Shown: positions 1-6,351, counted from the stretch's first letter. The stretch: 7,151 nt of DNA from Candidatus Aphodomonas merdavium (GCA_018715585.1 DVLH01000008.1:1-7151), one strand, 5' to 3'. Translations and numbers: made by a program. The notes: generated by a model from the letters alone, not told the origin.

Positions 1-1145
1 CCTAAGCAAAGCAAATGATGGTTTTGAATGGGGCCCTTGAGGAAATAGCTATAATCGTCCAGGCGAAGCTTGATCTGCGTGCGGCAAAGCACGGCTTCGC
101 TGAGGTTTTCGATGATTTCGCCGCGCTTTGCAAAATAGCGGTCCAGCTTGGCGGACGTTTTAAAAATGGTGCACTCCTGCTCCGAAATGTGGCCGGCAAT
201 GGCCACACCGATGCCGGATTCGTAGTGCGTCGTCAAGCGCATGCTCTCTGGCATGTTCACCGGCAGCGTGCAGTGCGCCAGCACCATCTCGCCCTTGGCC
301 GTGTCGATGCGGCTCGGATTGCACATGAATACCGGCTGGCCGGAGACCGTGCCCAGAATCGCCATGGAAATCAGCGACGGCACATCGCCTTCACATCCGC
401 CGAAAATGCCTTGCGCATTGAGGATTGCAAGCCCCAGGCAGCCCGTCGTCTTGATGGGCTCCAGCAGGTCGAAACAGCGCACCGTAACGCCGGAAAGGCC
501 GTACTTTGCCACAATCCGCTGCAACGCACCATAAACCCATAGCGCCTTTTCGAGCTCCGCGGCATCATACCCCTGCTTTTCAAGCAGCTCCGTCCATTGG
601 TTCTGCTCGTAGCTGTGCTTTTCGTACTCCGCAAACACTTCTTCCATCGCAATGGGAACGACGGAGAGGTTGAGCTTCGCACGATATCCGGCATCATCCG
701 CCGAGCTGGCAATCAACCAATCGCTCGGCTTGCCGATGCAGCCCATCCGCATGCCGTTCAGCTTTGCCTTTGCCTGTGTGGCGCGCTCGAGCGCGCGAAT
801 ACGCCGGGCCACATCCGGCGCGCTCCCATGCAGGATCTCCCCTTTCCTACCGTGGCTTTGCAGATAAGCAAGAATCTCCATTGAAGCAGCCAACGAATTG
901 CTCTCCCCGCTGGTGAGCAAATAGCACGGCCGGTCTGCAAATTTGTCATACTGGCTCAGGAAGATGCCCTCGCTCCCGCCCGAAGCCACGAACACCAGGC
1001 CAAACGGCAGCTTTTCATATTCTTCGATGCTCACCTCGCAAAGCGGTTCGCCAAGCTGTTCCTCAATGCTCTTGAGCCATGCGTCCGTCTGGCGCCGTGT
1101 CACCTGCGTCAATACGCTTACAACTTTAAACACCGGAATCGCCAT
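1..1145 (-). CDS. L-fucose isomerase-like family protein (3' end cut by window edge)
   Basis: This is a partial gene: 381 codons are visible from ATG at 1145, and the frame is still open at base 1. The start is well supported by TAGGAGGGAG five bases upstream. The product resembles the L-fucose/D-arabinose isomerase-like family, cytoplasmic metal-dependent aldose-ketose isomerases. The N-terminal half is an alpha/beta domain (about residues 1-160) with a Gly-rich loop near 55-60 (ASGGSEG). The C-terminal half carries the family signatures: CEGD at 251-254, FMCNP at 273-277, AHC at 290-292, THYESGIGVAI at 306-316 and the NHH motif at 375-377. The Glu and Asp of CEGD and one NHH histidine are the likely metal/catalytic residues by analogy with FucI. 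Family members of this shorter type are distinct from the ~590-residue FucI, so only a few tens of residues are probably missing here. It lies 30 nt after the second permease and is probably the last or a late gene of the transporter operon. The exact sugar substrate cannot be read from sequence; L-fucose itself is not assured. Confidence 0.82.
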   Translation of the reverse strand, partial: MAIPVFKVVSVLTQVTRRQTDAWLKSIEEQLGEPLCEVSIEEYEKLPFGLVFVASGGSEGIFLSQYDKFADRPCYLLTSGESNSLAASMEILAYLQSHGRKGEILHGSAPDVARRIRALERATQAKAKLNGMRMGCIGKPSDWLIASSADDAGYRAKLNLSVVPIAMEEVFAEYEKHSYEQNQWTELLEKQGYDAAELEKALWVYGALQRIVAKYGLSGVTVRCFDLLEPIKTTGCLGLAILNAQGIFGGCEGDVPSLISMAILGTVSGQPVFMCNPSRIDTAKGEMVLAHCTLPVNMPESMRLTTHYESGIGVAIAGHISEQECTIFKTSAKLDRYFAKRGEIIENLSEAVLCRTQIKLRLDDYSYFLKGPIQNHHLLCL

Positions 1146-1150
1146 GGAAT

Positions 1151-1160
1151 CTCCCTCCTA
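1151..1160 (-). promoter_or_regulatory. Ribosome binding site of the isomerase-like gene
   Basis: TAGGAGGGAG on the minus strand ends 5 nt before the ATG at 1145. It lies in the 30-nt gap after the permease stop. It fixes the start of the isomerase-like gene and indicates independent translation initiation on a shared transcript. Confidence 0.8.
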
Positions 1161-1175
1161 GCGTAAAACGTTTTG

Positions 1176-2150
1176 TCACCTGGATTTGATGTAGGGTTTG
1201 CCATTCGCCGCCGGCACCCGCGCACGTCCGACGAAGAGCACGAGCGTGAGAATCGTGACCACGTAGGGAATCATGGAAATGAGGTTGACCGGAATAACGC
1301 TGTTGGAACCAACCACCACGCGCAGTCCGTTACAGAAGCCGAAAAGAATGCAGCCAATCAGCGCGCCCTGAGGCTTGAACTTTCCGAAAATAACGGCAGC
1401 AATAGCAATGAAGCCTTGGCCTACAACGATGGACGGCCGGAAAGCCGACACGGTCGCCAGCGTGATGGACGCGCCGCCAAAGCCCGCCAGCACGCCGGAA
1501 AGCACTACGCAGATATAGCGCACCAGCGCAACGTTGACGCCCAGCGTATCCGCCGCCTGCGGATGTTCGCCAACTGCCCGCAGCCGCAGCCCAAAGCGCG
1601 TGCGGAAAAACACGAACCAGACCACAAACACGAGCAGGAACGCAAGATATGCGGATGCATACGTGTTAAACACAAGATCCAAAAAGCTGTTCTGTGCAAA
1701 CGCTTGCCCCAGCGCTCCCGGCAGCTTTTCCTCCAAGAAGCCAAACAGCCCGTCAAAGATGCGCGGCAGCTTGTTGATGACGGGATGCGTCTCGCTCGTG
1801 CCAAAGAGCAGATAACATACAAAGAGCGAAACACCGGAAGCAAGGAAGTTGATCGCCGTACCGGAGATGGTCTGATCCGCCTTGCACGTAACCGTGGCGA
1901 AGGCATGAATAAGCGCGAAGAGGCCGCCTGCAATGCCGCCGCAGAGGAACGAAACCCATGGGTTCGGCACAAAGCAGCCCACAGCCGCACCGGCAAACGC
2001 GCCGATGACGATCATGCCTTCTAAGCCGATGTTGACCACGCCGCTCTTTTCCGAAAAGCAGGAACCCAATGCCGCAAAAAGCAGCGGCGGCGTATACATC
2101 AGCGTCGCATTGAGGATGATGCCCAGATCCCTAATCAGCTCCGCCACCAT
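1176..2150 (-). CDS. ABC transporter permease, NupQ-like (BPD_transp_2 family)
   Basis: This is a 324-residue integral membrane protein of the branched-chain amino acid/sugar/nucleoside permease superfamily, most like the second permease (NupQ/YufQ type) of BMP-associated importers. It contains multiple hydrophobic helices, including about 11-30, 45-62, 65-85, 100-117, 165-182, 210-235, 245-275 and 288-308. Family marks are EKSGVVNIGLEGM at 34-46, the cytoplasmic loop GLRLRAVGEHPQAADTLGVNV at 187-207 that contacts the ATPase, and GQGFIAIAAVIFGKFKP at 244-260. Length is normal for the family. The ATG at 2150 shares one base with the TGA of the preceding permease (TGATG), preceded by a GGGAGG motif 9 nt upstream, so the two permeases are translationally coupled and likely form a heterodimeric channel. 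Substrate specificity cannot be assigned from the permease alone. Confidence 0.93.
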   Translation of the reverse strand: MVAELIRDLGIILNATLMYTPPLLFAALGSCFSEKSGVVNIGLEGMIVIGAFAGAAVGCFVPNPWVSFLCGGIAGGLFALIHAFATVTCKADQTISGTAINFLASGVSLFVCYLLFGTSETHPVINKLPRIFDGLFGFLEEKLPGALGQAFAQNSFLDLVFNTYASAYLAFLLVFVVWFVFFRTRFGLRLRAVGEHPQAADTLGVNVALVRYICVVLSGVLAGFGGASITLATVSAFRPSIVVGQGFIAIAAVIFGKFKPQGALIGCILFGFCNGLRVVVGSNSVIPVNLISMIPYVVTILTLVLFVGRARVPAANGKPYIKSR

Positions 2151-3271
2151 CAGACCTTGCCTCCCTTCATCTCATGGCGAACAACGGCCATGCGCAGCAG
2201 GTTCGAGGTTGCGATGGCAAGCACAATGCAGCCCATGATAATATCGATGATCTCCTTGGGAACACGGCTGCCGTCCAGCATTTTAATGCGCGTACCCGCA
2301 TATTTCATCGCGCCAAAGAACCAACCGCCCAGCAGCACACCGATGGGGTTTGTTGCGCCAATCAGCGCAACCGTAATGCCGTTAAACCCATAGCTTTCCT
2401 GTGTGGCAAACTGGTTAATCTTGTAGGTGACGCCGAGCACTTGCAGCCCGCCGGCCAGCGCCGCCAGCGCACCGGAAATCGCCAGCGACAGGATGACGCA
2501 CCGGTTCGCGTTAATGCCGGCATACTCCGCGCAGGAGCGGTTGCTGCCGACAGCCTTGAGCCGGAAACCAAACGTCGTTTTGTTGATGATGTAGTACATC
2601 GCCAGCACGCAGGCGATGGCGATAAAGATACCAAAGTGCGTGTTGGTCGAGACGACGTTCTTGCCAAACCACTGCGAAATGGTGATCTTTGCCTCGTCCT
2701 GAATGGGCAGCGACCAGGTCTTGCCTCCCCCCACATTCACACCAGGATGGTTGACGATATAGTTGGAAAAATAGTAGGCGATCCAGTTGAACATGATCAT
2801 GCACAGCACTTCATGCGAACCAAAGCGCACCTTGAGATACCCAACCAGGCCACCCCAAACCACCCCGACGGCGATGGCCGCCAGAATGCACAGCGGCACG
2901 AGCAACACGCCGGGCAGTTTCACAAACACGCCCACAAGCATTGCCGCTACCGCGCCCATGACGTACTGACCTTCCGCGCCGATGTTGAACATGCCCGTCT
3001 TGAACGAAAATGCAACCGAAAGGCCTGTAAGAATATAAGGCGTTGCATACTCAACAAAGCAATAGCTCATCGTTTTGGTGGAGCTAAAAATGACCGAGAA
3101 TAGGCTGCCATACGCGACAAGCGGATTATAGTCGGCAATCAGCAGCGCAACGGCGCCAATGGCAAAACCGATCAGGATGGAAATGAGCGTATAAATGAAA
3201 GAGCCTGCCATGAGTTTTTGCACAAAGCTCCTGGAATCCAGCACCTGCGCGTCCGCGCTTTTATTTGCCAC
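2150..3271 (-). CDS. ABC transporter permease, NupP-like (BPD_transp_2 family)
   Basis: This is a 373-residue membrane protein, the longer of the two permeases, matching the NupP/YufP type. A short cytoplasmic N-terminus (1-22) leads into a hydrophobic segment at about 24-47. Further segments lie at about 76-90, 103-118, 120-146, 153-172, 212-229, 257-282, 297-323 and 341-358. Signatures include FKTGMFNIGAEGQ at 90-102, the ATPase-contact loop GFRLKAVGSNRSCAEYAGIN at 235-254 and YGFNGITVALIGATNPIG at 294-311. The start is GTG at 3271, chosen because GGGAGGAGG lies 8 nt upstream. The next in-frame ATG (residue 21) falls just before the first helix and lacks such a site. The gene overlaps the 3' end of the ATPase gene by 11 nt and its TGA overlaps the next permease start by one base. 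It pairs with that permease to form the import channel. Confidence 0.93.
   Translation of the reverse strand: MANKSADAQVLDSRSFVQKLMAGSFIYTLISILIGFAIGAVALLIADYNPLVAYGSLFSVIFSSTKTMSYCFVEYATPYILTGLSVAFSFKTGMFNIGAEGQYVMGAVAAMLVGVFVKLPGVLLVPLCILAAIAVGVVWGGLVGYLKVRFGSHEVLCMIMFNWIAYYFSNYIVNHPGVNVGGGKTWSLPIQDEAKITISQWFGKNVVSTNTHFGIFIAIACVLAMYYIINKTTFGFRLKAVGSNRSCAEYAGINANRCVILSLAISGALAALAGGLQVLGVTYKINQFATQESYGFNGITVALIGATNPIGVLLGGWFFGAMKYAGTRIKMLDGSRVPKEIIDIIMGCIVLAIATSNLLRMAVVRHEMKGGKV
2160..2165 (-). promoter_or_regulatory. Ribosome binding site of the second permease
   Basis: GGGAGG on the minus strand sits 9 nt before the ATG at 2150, inside the last codons of the first permease. Together with the TGATG stop-start junction it points to translational coupling of the two channel subunits. 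Confidence 0.65.
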
Positions 3272-4814
3272 CTGCGCCGCCTCCTCCCGCCATCATCAGT
3301 CCGAGCGTTTTTTCGTCCGCCTTGCCGCCCTCAATGCTGTGCACGATCTTGCCTTCAAAGATCACATCGATACGGTCGGAAAGGCTCATAATTTCATCCA
3401 GCTCGAAGGAGACGAGCAGCACGGCTTTCCCCTTGTTGCGCTGCTCCACAAGATAACGGTGCACGTATTCAATCGCACCCACGTCCAAGCCGCGCGTCGG
3501 GTTGACGGCAATGAGTAAATCACGGTCATTCGTCACCTCGCGCGCAATGATCACCTTTTGCTGGTTGCCGCCGGAAAGCGCGCCCGCCTTCTCGTTTTCG
3601 CATCCGCGCGGGCGGATATCGAATTTTTCCACCAGCTCGCTCGCATGTTTGCGGATCTCCTTGCGCTGCAGCGTGCCGCGGCGAGAATACGGTTGGTTTC
3701 CAATGTTTTGCAGCACGAGGTTGTCCTCAACGGGATAGTCAAGAATCAACCCATGTTTTTGCCTGTCGGCGGGGATGCTGGAAATTCCCATGTCAAAAAG
3801 CTCGCGCGGCGTCTTGTTAAATGCGTCCTGGCCGTTCATGGTGATGCGGCCGGATGTCGCCTTGCGAAGGCCCGTAAGCACCTCTACCAGCTCTGTCTGT
3901 CCGTTGCCGTCAATGCCGGCGATGCCCACGATTTCTCCCCGGCTCACGGTCAGGTTCAAGCCGCGCACAGCGTCCACGCCACGGTAATCCTTGGCGTGCA
4001 GCTCTTCCACGCGCAGCGATACCTCGCCGCGCGGCATTTCCTTTTTATCCGCATGAAACTCTACGTTTCGTCCCACCATCATTGACGCCAAATCGTGCTC
4101 CGTCACATCCGCCACGCGCACAGTATCGATATAGCGTCCCTGGCGAATGATGGTGCAGCAGTCCGCCGCCTCTTTGATTTCGCGCAATTTATGGGTGATA
4201 AGGATAATAGATTTGCCCTCGCGCGTAAGGTTTTGCATGATCTCAACCAGTTCCAGGATCTCTTGAGGCGTCAGCGAACTGGTTGGCTCGTCCAGAATGA
4301 GAATCTCTGCGCCGCGAAAGAGCACTTTTAAAATTTCCGCGCGCTGTTGCATGCCCACGGAAATATCTTCAACTTTTGCAGCCGGGTTTACGTTGAGGCC
4401 GTATCGCTCGGAGATTTCAACCACCTTGGCGCGCGCGGCTTTCATGTCCACACGATTGAGCGATTTCATCGGTTCCGAACCGAGAATAATATTTTCCGTC
4501 ACGGTAAAAGGCTGCACAAGCATAAAGTGCTGATGCACCATGCCGATGCCGAGCTCGATCGCCTTGTTGGGGCTGTCGATATGCACCTGTTTTCCATTGA
4601 CGAAAATCTGCCCCGAGGTTGGCTGCAGCAAGCCGTAGAGCACGTTCATCAGTGTAGACTTGCCCGCGCCGTTTTCGCCGAGGATTGCGTGGATTTCCCC
4701 TTTGTGCACCTTTAGATTGATGCCGTCATTGGCCTTGAAAGAGCCGAACATTTTAACAATGTTGCGCATTTCGACCGTCGGTTGATTCCAGTCAATGCGT
4801 TCGCTCTCCCCCAA
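3261..4814 (-). CDS. ABC transporter ATP-binding protein with two fused NBDs (NupO/RbsA-like)
   Basis: This is a 517-residue cytoplasmic ATPase of the sugar/nucleoside import class, with two nucleotide-binding domains in one chain. Domain 1 is canonical: Walker A GENGAGKST at 46-54, Q-loop region HQHFMLV at 94-100, signature SVGMQQR at 152-158, Walker B ILILDE at 171-176 and the H-loop His at 208. Domain 2 keeps LSGGNQQ at 413-419 but is degenerate elsewhere. Its Walker A reads GIDGNGQTE (300-308, Lys replaced by Gln), the position after Walker B is Asn (about 438), and the H-loop region reads VSFELDE (468-474). Degeneracy of the second domain is common in this family. The start is taken as TTG at 4814, 7 nt after GGGAGGTG. 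ATG at 4769 is a weaker alternative, and a longer Ala/Arg-rich open frame upstream to 5021 looks non-coding. The C-terminus is a Gly-rich tail encoding the next gene's ribosome binding site. It energises the two downstream permeases. Confidence 0.93.
   Translation of the reverse strand: MGESERIDWNQPTVEMRNIVKMFGSFKANDGINLKVHKGEIHAILGENGAGKSTLMNVLYGLLQPTSGQIFVNGKQVHIDSPNKAIELGIGMVHQHFMLVQPFTVTENIILGSEPMKSLNRVDMKAARAKVVEISERYGLNVNPAAKVEDISVGMQQRAEILKVLFRGAEILILDEPTSSLTPQEILELVEIMQNLTREGKSIILITHKLREIKEAADCCTIIRQGRYIDTVRVADVTEHDLASMMVGRNVEFHADKKEMPRGEVSLRVEELHAKDYRGVDAVRGLNLTVSRGEIVGIAGIDGNGQTELVEVLTGLRKATSGRITMNGQDAFNKTPRELFDMGISSIPADRQKHGLILDYPVEDNLVLQNIGNQPYSRRGTLQRKEIRKHASELVEKFDIRPRGCENEKAGALSGGNQQKVIIAREVTNDRDLLIAVNPTRGLDVGAIEYVHRYLVEQRNKGKAVLLVSFELDEIMSLSDRIDVIFEGKIVHSIEGGKADEKTLGLMMAGGGGAGGK
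3280..3288 (-). promoter_or_regulatory. Ribosome binding site of the first permease, inside the ATPase gene
   Basis: GGGAGGAGG on the minus strand lies 8 nt before the GTG start at 3271 and is read by the ATPase frame as part of its C-terminal Gly-Gly-Gly-Gly-Ala-Gly-Gly-Lys tail. It decides the permease start and suggests coupled translation. Confidence 0.8.
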
Positions 4815-4821
4815 GCAAAAG

Positions 4822-4829
4822 CACCTCCC
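4822..4829 (-). promoter_or_regulatory. Ribosome binding site that sets the ATPase TTG start
   Basis: GGGAGGTG on the minus strand is 7 nt upstream of TTG at 4814. No comparable site lies at good spacing before the in-frame ATG at 4769, so this site favours the TTG start and a product beginning Met-Gly-Glu-Ser. Confidence 0.75.
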
Positions 4830-5026
4830 TTTTCCTGTTTTGCGCCGCGCCGTCTGGGGCGCGCCCGGAGTGTTGGGCCAACCAGGCATCTTTTCGTTTG
4901 TGCCGCCGGCACAGCGCATACGCCCTACGCCGGCAAAACGCCGCGGTTTGTTGGCCCCGCCTACCGCTCGCCGCGCGGCGGCCGATGCCAGCACCGCTTT
5001 CGCAGCGCGAAAACGGCTCAACTTCT
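4830..5026 (-). other. GC-rich non-coding leader between terminator and ATPase gene
   Basis: This stretch of about 200 nt is GC-rich and I see no recognisable gene in it. The ATPase frame stays open through it but yields a low-complexity Ala/Arg/Gly-rich peptide with no ABC homology. It holds several short self-complementary segments: a 12-bp palindrome at 4969-4980, a 5-bp stem at 4900-4904/4908-4912, an 11-nt palindrome at 4872-4882, and an 8-nt inverted repeat between 4875-4882 and 4950-4957. No AT-rich -10-like element was found on the minus strand, so the ATPase and permeases probably depend on readthrough from the upstream promoter. The inverted repeats may be chance in such GC-rich DNA. 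Confidence 0.5.
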
Positions 5027-5060
5027 AAAAATCCCTGCCCGCAGACGCGGGCAGGGATTT
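5027..5060 (-). terminator. Rho-independent terminator/attenuator after the binding-protein gene
   Basis: A perfect 14-bp stem (5047-5060 pairs with 5029-5042) closes a 4-nt loop at 5043-5046. The stem core is GC-rich (CCCTGCCCGC). On the minus strand it is followed by a T-run (TTTTT, 5031-5027, partly in the stem). It begins 13 nt after the stop codon of the substrate-binding protein. On the plus strand the same hairpin is followed by only three T, so the minus-strand orientation is favoured. Inside ABC importer operons, such a hairpin after the binding-protein gene typically lets only part of transcription proceed to the ATPase and permease genes and stabilises the 5' message. Confidence 0.85.
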
Positions 5061-5073
5061 GGCAGACAACACC

Positions 5074-6084
5074 TTAATCGTCCAAGGTGTAGTAGTCGGG
5101 ACCATAGAGTGCGTCAAAGGCTTCCTGCGTGGCGGGCACAGTGACTTCGCCAGCAAGGATGTTCTCTTTGGCAGCTTCCACGGCCGCCAGCGCTTCTTCG
5201 CTCATCAGGTCGATGGAAGGCGCAATGTCCACGCCGCCGTCGCTGAGGGAATACACCACGTCGCCAGCCTCGAGCGTGCCGTCCACAATGCCCTGGCAGA
5301 GATTAAACACGCCGTTGTCCACGCGCTTGAGGGCGCTCGTCAAAACGGCTTCCGGCGCAAGGTAGGACTGATCCTGGTCCACGCCGATGGCCAGCTTGCC
5401 CTGTTCCTTTGCAGCTTCGATGACGCCGGTGCCGGTGCCGCCCGCCGCATGGAAGACGATATCCGCGCCGTTGGCATACATGGAGATGGTGGCCGCTTTG
5501 CCGCCAGCCGCATCGCCGTAGCTGTTGGTGTTATAGCACTGCACGACGCAATCCGGATTCGTATCGCGCACGCCGGCGTAGTAGCCATAGCCGAACGTGT
5601 TCATCACCGGGCTAACCATGCCGATAACGAAGCCGACGTTGTTGGTCTCGGTCATCGTGCCAGCAGCAACGCCGACGAGATAGGAGCACTGCTCCGTCGC
5701 GAAGTTCACACCGACAACGTTCTCGCCGACGGAGGCATTGTCGATAATGGCATACATCTGTTCGGGATGCAGCGTGGCCGCTTCGGTGAGCGCGTCAGCC
5801 ATCATCCAGCCGATGCAGATGATCAGGTCGTAGCCTTCGTCGTAGAGGGTTTCAAGGTTCGGGCCGTAGTCAGCTTCGGTGATGGACTCAAGATAGCTGA
5901 CCTCAACGCCAAGCTCTTCCTTGGCGCGCTGCAGGCCGGACCATGCCAAAGCGTTGAAGCTCTGGTCATTGATGCCGCCGGTATCGGTAACCATCGCCAC
6001 GCGGTAAGTCTCTTCGGCATTGGCAGAAACCACCATGCCCATCAGCATGAAAGCAGCCATGAGAACGCACAGGAACTTTTTCAT
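5074..6084 (-). CDS. BMP/PnrA-family substrate-binding protein of an ABC importer
   Basis: This 336-residue extracytoplasmic solute receptor belongs to the BMP (basic membrane protein)/PnrA/NupN family, a type I periplasmic-binding fold usually specific for nucleosides. Start ATG at 6084 follows GGAGGAGG by 6 nt and gives a typical signal peptide: KK at 2-3, a hydrophobic core at about 4-20 and a predicted cleavage after ANA at 23. Longer open sequence upstream is not credible as protein. Family motifs are VTDTGGINDQSFN at 32-44, IIDNASVGENVVGVNF at 113-128, FVIGMVSPVMNTFGYGYYAG at 152-171, HAAGGTGTGV at 212-221, AIGVDQDQSYL at 232-242 and LTSALKRVD at 248-256. The Asp residues in DTGGIND and GVDQDQ correspond to ligand-contact regions in the family. 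There is no Cys at the cleavage site, so it is not an evident lipoprotein, unlike most Gram-positive relatives. It heads the operon with its own promoter and is followed by a hairpin, consistent with higher expression than the membrane components. Confidence 0.95.
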   Translation of the reverse strand: MKKFLCVLMAAFMLMGMVVSANAEETYRVAMVTDTGGINDQSFNALAWSGLQRAKEELGVEVSYLESITEADYGPNLETLYDEGYDLIICIGWMMADALTEAATLHPEQMYAIIDNASVGENVVGVNFATEQCSYLVGVAAGTMTETNNVGFVIGMVSPVMNTFGYGYYAGVRDTNPDCVVQCYNTNSYGDAAGGKAATISMYANGADIVFHAAGGTGTGVIEAAKEQGKLAIGVDQDQSYLAPEAVLTSALKRVDNGVFNLCQGIVDGTLEAGDVVYSLSDGGVDIAPSIDLMSEEALAAVEAAKENILAGEVTVPATQEAFDALYGPDYYTLDD

Positions 6085-6090
6085 GAAAAA

Positions 6091-6098
6091 CCTCCTCC
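6091..6098 (-). promoter_or_regulatory. Strong ribosome binding site of the binding-protein gene
   Basis: GGAGGAGG on the minus strand, 6 nt upstream of ATG at 6084. It is a near-ideal Shine-Dalgarno sequence, fixes the start at the signal peptide Met-Lys-Lys and rules out the longer upstream reading frame. Confidence 0.88.
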
Positions 6099-6121
6099 AT
6101 TCATATGAAGTACCAAATAAC

Positions 6122-6150
6122 AGGATACAGCATTTTTTCGGCAAATGCAA
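6122..6150 (-). promoter_or_regulatory. Candidate sigma70/SigA-type promoter for the transporter operon
   Basis: On the minus strand, TTGCAT (6150-6145) and TATCCT (6127-6122) are separated by exactly 17 nt. The -10 matches consensus at 4 of 6 positions and the -35 at 3 of 6. The site is in the AT-rich part of the intergenic region and would start transcription about 30 nt before the binding-protein ATG. It is the best match I found upstream of the operon; the weak -35 could imply activator dependence. Confidence 0.5.
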
Positions 6151-6351
6151 GCGCAAATCATGGTTCGTAGCAGGAATGTAATCTATCTTTAATATAATTT
6201 TTCTGCCGCGTTTTCCGTCGAAATATGGCGCCGCACTTGCGGCGAAAAAGGTTTTCACAAGCCTCGCAACGGACAGGTATGCCAAAAAAACATGGCCCGC
6301 GATCCGCCCGGCGCCAAGCGTGCCGGCGTGCGCACGGCATGTCCGCCCACA

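Larger units (their letters stand above)
6085..6351 (-). other. Intergenic region between ppx-like gene and transporter operon
   Basis: This 267-nt non-coding region separates the phosphatase stop from the binding-protein start. Its distal half is GC-rich, its proximal half AT-rich. It contains the promoter at 6122-6150 and a 6-bp GC stem with a 4-nt loop at 6229-6244 that lacks a convincing U-tract in either direction. No clear terminator for the phosphatase gene and no riboswitch-like fold is apparent. The predicted leader from the promoter to the ATG is only about 30 nt, too short for a riboswitch. Confidence 0.6.

Noticed and set aside
356..1149. 14-nt direct repeat (GAATCGCCATGGAA) at 356-369 and at 1136-1149
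   Set aside because: Both copies fall within normal coding sequence around Met-Ala-Ile codons; one such match in 7 kb can be chance and nothing flanks it to suggest duplication or an insertion.
1173..2024. Plus-strand open frame (283 codons) opposite the second permease
   Set aside because: Also codon-aligned antisense. The product is rich in charged residues, Arg and Ala, as expected from reading a membrane protein backwards, with no independent signals.
2174..3103. Plus-strand open frame (309 codons) opposite the first permease
   Set aside because: Same mirror effect (aligned frame, His/Arg/Ala-rich product, no ribosome binding site). The sense permease is unambiguous.
4815..5021. N-terminal extension of the ATPase to an ATG at 5021
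   Set aside because: The added residues are low-complexity Ala/Arg/Gly sequence without ABC homology, and a strong ribosome binding site sits much later, just before TTG 4814.
5059..6108. Long plus-strand open frame (349 codons) fully antisense to the binding-protein gene
   Set aside because: It is codon-aligned with the sense gene and open only because the sense gene avoids TTA, CTA and TCA codons. Its translation has no recognisable domain and there is no good ribosome binding site.
6193..6198. TATAAT on the plus strand, possible divergent promoter
   Set aside because: No -35-like hexamer lies at 16-18 nt and there is no plus-strand gene to serve.
6229..6244. Small GC hairpin as terminator of the phosphatase gene
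   Set aside because: Only 6 bp with no clear T-run on the minus strand; too weak to call.
6085..6285. Extension of the binding protein to an ATG at 6285
   Set aside because: It would bury the signal peptide 67 residues inside the protein and run through the promoter region; the GGAGGAGG before 6084 sets the start.
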